Of a stretch of 16,437 nt of DNA, positions 12,901-16,437 are shown piece after piece. The stretch is taken from contig JAUWDP010000003.1 in NCBI GenBank assembly GCA_030608725.1, positions 1 to 16,437 of the forward strand, read 5' to 3'. The translations under genes and the position numbers were made by a program. How positions within the stretch are numbered: position 1 is the stretch's first letter; the number at the start of each line of letters is the position of its first letter. The notes beneath the pieces were generated by a model. The model saw only the letters and a program-made list of their open reading frames with translations, did not search any database and was not told the origin of the DNA. Source of the DNA: Candidatus Bathyarchaeota archaeon. GTDB taxonomy: Archaea > Thermoproteota > Bathyarchaeia > TCS64.

Positions 12901-13776
12901 GTTGAAGTACGTGGTGACGTGGTACTGGAGGAGCTCCGAGAGGTCCTCGATGATGAGTGTGGGGGCGCCGGCGTCGATGTTCTCCCTGAGCCTCTGGTTG
13001 ATCCTGATGATGTCGACGAGCTTGTGGGTTAGGTCGTCCTCAGCCCTTATGCCCGATTCGAGGATGATGCTTGGACGTACATCCACCGGGGGCACAGGCA
13101 GAACCTGGAGGACCATCCACTCAGGTCTCGCCACGGAGGGATCGATGGCCAAGAGTTCAAGATCCTCATCGGGGATCCTCTCGAACCATTCCCTGATCAT
13201 GCTGGGCGTGAGCCTCCGGCTCACCTCCTCGACGATGGCCTCGTCGTCTGTGTCGAACTCCTCCTGTTCGATCTCAAGGAAGCTGGTGGGCTTCGCGAAC
13301 TTGACGTTGGACTGGACCATCCCGCACTGGGGGCACTCCTTGAATTTTTTCTTCTTCTTGGCCTGCTTCACGACCTCCTTGTTGGTGCCGTCGCTGACCT
13401 TTCCGAAGAGGTCTATCTCCTTCTGACGCACTGCACTTAGCTCTTCGATATACTCGTCAGAGAGGAGGATCCTTCCACAACTCCTGCACGTCGTGGAGAG
13501 AAGCTTGTAGATCTGCTTGGCGAACTCCACGTGGACGGCGGGGACCGCCAGCTCGATGTGGCCGTAGTGTCCTGGACAGTTGATGGATATATTTCCGCAG
13601 GTCCTGCACCTTTGTCTGGGTTCCAAGGTGCCTAGCCTGTGGTCCATGAGTCCTCCGGATATGGGTCCGCCGTCCTCGTCGTATGTATCGGATGTCGTTA
13701 TCTCCACCACTGAGAGCCTGCGAATCTCGTCGGGTTGTAGTACGCCGAACTTTATCGCGTCGATGACCTTGGACAT
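9937..13776 (-). CDS. rpoA: DNA-directed RNA polymerase subunit A, fused A'+A''
   Basis: Catalytic largest subunit, 1279 residues in one frame. Zinc sites: C57-x2-C60...C67-x2-H70 (clamp) and C97-x2-C100 with C148-x2-C151. The active-site Mg loop NADFDGDE is at 468-475. An extra Cys group C582, C585, C588, C593 lies before the [11 protein letters not shown] segment. The bridge helix region is [20 protein letters not shown] (805-824) and the trigger loop is [17 protein letters not shown] (967-983), which in split archaea belongs to A''. The usual A'/A'' break, around 880-930 here, is read straight through with no stop or start signal, so this is a genuine fusion. The ATG directly follows the rpoB TAG, with GGAGGT at 13784-13789 inside rpoB as ribosome binding site. 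Stop is TAG. Confidence 0.97.
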   Translation of the reverse strand: [1279 protein letters not shown]

Positions 13777-16437
13777 CTATTCAACCTCCTTGACCAGCTC
13801 TAGAGAAGGCGAGATGCATAGGCTCTGAAGCTCCTGAAGCAGAAGCTTGAAGGCGTAGGAAACCACGACTGGCTCGACCTGCCCCTTGCTCTCGCACATG
13901 GGACAGACGTACTTACGCTGCCGTATGTCGTAGAAGGCCAGCTTGCCGCAGCGCTCACAGACGTAGATTGTGTATGCGTCAGACTCCTCCAGGAGCCTGT
14001 CCTTGAGGAGCATGGCGGCACCGTGGGCGACGAGGCAGTCCCTCTCCATCTCTCCAAACCTGAGGCCTCCTCCCCTGGCACGACCCTCAGTGGGCTGCCT
14101 CGTGAGCATCTGGACCTGTCCCCGTGCCCTGGCGTGGATCTTGTCCACGACCATGTGGTGAAGCTTCTGGTAGAACGTGGGTCCAATGTATGTCTGAGTC
14201 TCGAACTTCCTTCCGCTGAGGCCGTAGTACATCAGCTCCCTGCCACCAGGGTTGAATCCAAGTCGTCTCAGTGCCTCCGAGAGGGACTCGTGGGACTCGT
14301 TGATGAAGGGGGTTCCGTCGACCATCTCGCCTCTCATGGCGCCTACTTTCCCTGCGAGGGATTCGAGGAACTGGCCGACGGTCATCCTCGACGGGAAGGC
14401 GTGGGGGTTGATCATGATGTCAGGCACCGTGCCGTGGGAGCTGAACGGCATATCCTCCTGAGGTATAACCATCCCTATGACGCCCTTCTGGCCGTGGCGT
14501 GAGACGAACTTGTCGCCTAGCTCGGGGACCCTGTGGCTTCGCACCTTCGTCTTGATGAGGTGGGATCCCTCAATGTCCTTTGTGACGAAGACGGAGTCTA
14601 CGACTCCCTGCTCAGTAGGCCTTACTGCTACCGAGGTATCCCTCAGCTGGGGGCCCCTTACTTCAAATCCTCTGTACTCCTCAAGGAACCTAGGCGGGCT
14701 GGTCCTGCCAGCCAGAATATCTCCACCGCGCACCTCTGCCTCCGTAGAGATTAGCCCGTCCTCCTCAAGCATCCTGTATGCCTCGGCACCGTGGTAGCCT
14801 CGGATACCCGGCTCGGGGATGGTGAGCCTGTCCTTGGCGCCTCCCAGATACTGCTTGCTCGCGGCCTTGTAGATGCGGAAGAAGCTAGAGTGGCCTAGAC
14901 CCCGTTCGATGCTGGACTTGTTGAATATGATGGCGTCCTCCATGTTGTATCCGTTGGAGCTTAGGACGGCGACGATGTAGTTCTGACCCGCCGGTCTCTC
15001 GTTGTATCCCATTATCTCCATGGGCTTGGTCTGGCACAGGGGCTTCTGGGGGTAGTGGAGGACGTGGGCCCTTGTGTCTGTCCTATCCCTATAGTTGAGG
15101 GCGTACATCCCGGGAGCCTGCTTGGCCATGGCCGCTTGGTAGGTGTTCCTCGGCGACTGATTGTGCTCTGGGAATGGGATTATGGATGCCGTGATTCCTA
15201 GGATGGCGTAGCTACAGATCTCCATGTGGGTGTGCTCCTCGGAGACCTGGGTCTGGTTGATTGCTATGTAGGCGTTCTCCTCCTCCTCAGCGTCCAGGTA
15301 CTCGAGGATGCCCTCCCTGATCAGGTCGCTCCACTGCCAGCGCTCCTGCTGGAGGTTCCTGATGTGGCGGGACTTGAGGAGGGGCTTGCCCTCTCTAACG
15401 ATGATGAGGGGCCTCCTGATGCGCCCTTCGTCGCAGTTGACGTAGATCTCGTTGTGGTCTGCATAGTAGCCGATGTTTACCTCGGTGCTTATCTCGCCCC
15501 GACGCCTCATCTCCCTGATAGAATCGACGAGTTCATTGGGGTTTGTCGTGTATCCTAGGAGGTAGCCCTCCACGAATATCTTCGCTCCGATGTGCCTCAG
15601 CTGTTCGTCCGCCAGCTTTGCCTGGGTGACCCCCAGGTAGGTGAGTGTCCGCTTGATCTTCTCCGCGTCCGTGCCGACGGAGATGCTGGCCATGAGGGAG
15701 AGGTTCTTGACCAGTCCACAGTTGGCTCCCTCAGGTGTCTCGTTGGGGCAGAGCCTACCCCAGTGGGTGGAGTGGAGGTCTCTGGCCTCGAAGTTGGGCT
15801 GACTCCTGCTGAGGGGCGACTGGAGCCGTCTCAGGTGGCTCAGGGTTGAGAGGGTGTTGGTTCTGTCGAGGAGCTGCGTCATGCCGACGCGTCCACGCCT
15901 CCAGTTGCCAGTCGCGATGGCATGCTGGATGCGGCTGCTGATTATCCCGGGCCTGATGGACGCCGAGATGAGGATGCCTTTCCTCCGGGTGCTCATCCGG
16001 CGGAACTGGTAGCGCATGTCTCTGTAGAGGCTCCAGAAGGCGCTCCTGAACAGCTCGGCTAGGAGGGGACCCGCGAGTTTTATCCTTTTGTTCTTGAGGT
16101 GGTCCTTGTCGTCCTCCTCCCTCCTCCCTAGTTTGAGCTCTATGATGCGGGAGGCCATCTCTCCGAGGAATATGGCCTTGTCGATGCGGTCGTCTGGCTC
16201 CCGTCCGATGTGGGGCAGGAGGTTGCGGTCGACGATGGTCTCGGCCCTCTTTATCCTGAACTCCTTAACCTGGCCAAATGCGACCCTGTTACCAATATAG
16301 AGGATGGAGTCCTCGATGGTATGGGTGTTGGCGGCGTCCCTGAACGAGGTCTCGAGCTCATTGAGGATGTCGTCGTCTAGGGAGACCATCTCCGCGACGT
16401 TTCTGTCGGTCTCGACTCCGAGGGCCCTCATGAGGAC
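13777..16437 (-). CDS. rpoB: DNA-directed RNA polymerase subunit B, N-terminus outside the window
   Basis: Second-largest polymerase subunit; 886 residues are visible. The frame is open to the window edge (VLMRALGVETDRN), and the MRALG methionine at 16431 is internal, since archaeal B subunits begin roughly 230 residues earlier. Visible landmarks: NFEARDLHSTHWGRLCPNET and PEGANCGLVKNLS (fork/Rif-pocket region), GDKFVSRHGQKGVIG (active-site lysine/arginine loop), RGGGLRFGEMERDCLVAHGAA, and a C-terminal zinc ribbon with CERC (codons 13948-13959) and CPMC (13894-13905). The gene reads through the point where methanogens and halophiles split B'' from B', so the subunit is undivided. It ends in TAG immediately before the rpoA ATG. 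Confidence 0.97.
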   Translation of the reverse strand, partial: VLMRALGVETDRNVAEMVSLDDDILNELETSFRDAANTHTIEDSILYIGNRVAFGQVKEFRIKRAETIVDRNLLPHIGREPDDRIDKAIFLGEMASRIIELKLGRREEDDKDHLKNKRIKLAGPLLAELFRSAFWSLYRDMRYQFRRMSTRRKGILISASIRPGIISSRIQHAIATGNWRRGRVGMTQLLDRTNTLSTLSHLRRLQSPLSRSQPNFEARDLHSTHWGRLCPNETPEGANCGLVKNLSLMASISVGTDAEKIKRTLTYLGVTQAKLADEQLRHIGAKIFVEGYLLGYTTNPNELVDSIREMRRRGEISTEVNIGYYADHNEIYVNCDEGRIRRPLIIVREGKPLLKSRHIRNLQQERWQWSDLIREGILEYLDAEEEENAYIAINQTQVSEEHTHMEICSYAILGITASIIPFPEHNQSPRNTYQAAMAKQAPGMYALNYRDRTDTRAHVLHYPQKPLCQTKPMEIMGYNERPAGQNYIVAVLSSNGYNMEDAIIFNKSSIERGLGHSSFFRIYKAASKQYLGGAKDRLTIPEPGIRGYHGAEAYRMLEEDGLISTEAEVRGGDILAGRTSPPRFLEEYRGFEVRGPQLRDTSVAVRPTEQGVVDSVFVTKDIEGSHLIKTKVRSHRVPELGDKFVSRHGQKGVIGMVIPQEDMPFSSHGTVPDIMINPHAFPSRMTVGQFLESLAGKVGAMRGEMVDGTPFINESHESLSEALRRLGFNPGGRELMYYGLSGRKFETQTYIGPTFYQKLHHMVVDKIHARARGQVQMLTRQPTEGRARGGGLRFGEMERDCLVAHGAAMLLKDRLLEESDAYTIYVCERCGKLAFYDIRQRKYVCPMCESKGQVEPVVVSYAFKLLLQELQSLCISPSLELVKEVE

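Noticed and set aside
1..16437. Mobile elements, CRISPR arrays, tRNA or rRNA genes
   Set aside because: No transposase or integrase sequence, no regularly spaced repeats and no tRNA-like cloverleaf or rRNA stretch was seen on either strand.

Overview
The window is archaeal chromosome. It carries archaeal-type RNA polymerase genes (the large subunits B and A), the archaeal L30e-like ribosomal protein and short two-KH-domain NusA that follow them, a Hel308 helicase, a ThiN-domain protein, TATA-box promoters 25-35 bases before start codons, and poly-T terminators. The polymerase A subunit is one unbroken 1279-residue gene rather than the split A'/A'' pair of most Euryarchaeota and Crenarchaeota. 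Together with an intact, unsplit B gene this points towards the TACK/Asgard side of the archaeal tree. A Bathyarchaeia-like lineage is my guess from the overall gene flavour and is not proven. All protein genes but one lie on the minus strand.

Layout, read in the direction of transcription (right to left). Positions 16437-9203 hold the operon rpoB (N-terminus outside the window) - rpoA (fused) - rpl30e - nusA, with abutting or overlapping junctions. Positions 9110-7181 hold two paralogous pyroglutamyl-peptidase I genes flanking a DinB-fold gene that is interrupted by an in-frame TAG and has no normal start codon. Positions 7088-4821 hold hel308 (TTG start). A 388-base gene-poor stretch (4433-4820) follows, with T-tract terminators, an 11-base repeat pair and a short gene-like remnant. 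A divergent promoter region (4124-4255) separates a plus-strand Cys-rich miniprotein from a minus-strand UspA gene. Positions 3520-2329 hold a two-gene unit: a stand-alone ThiN domain and a SAM methyltransferase. Positions 2277-1 hold a three-gene unit: an unrecognised 142-residue protein, an asparagine-synthetase-like protein without the N-terminal glutaminase cysteine, and endonuclease III (cut by the window edge), the last two joined by an ATGA overlap.

Functionally the right half is core transcription machinery. The left half is a set of short, separately promoted units for DNA repair (Hel308, endonuclease III), stress response (UspA), peptide trimming (Pcp) and small-molecule metabolism (ThiN, methyltransferase, AsnB-like). 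Several promoters sit so close to the start codon that leaderless or near-leaderless mRNAs are expected.

I found no mobile element, CRISPR array, tRNA or rRNA, and no convincing novel multi-gene system. The observations most worth a second look are the TAG-interrupted dinB, the probable non-AUG (ACG) start of rpl30e, the fused rpoA, the Cys-less AsnB, the duplicated pcp genes and the divergently transcribed 58-residue Cys-rich protein.
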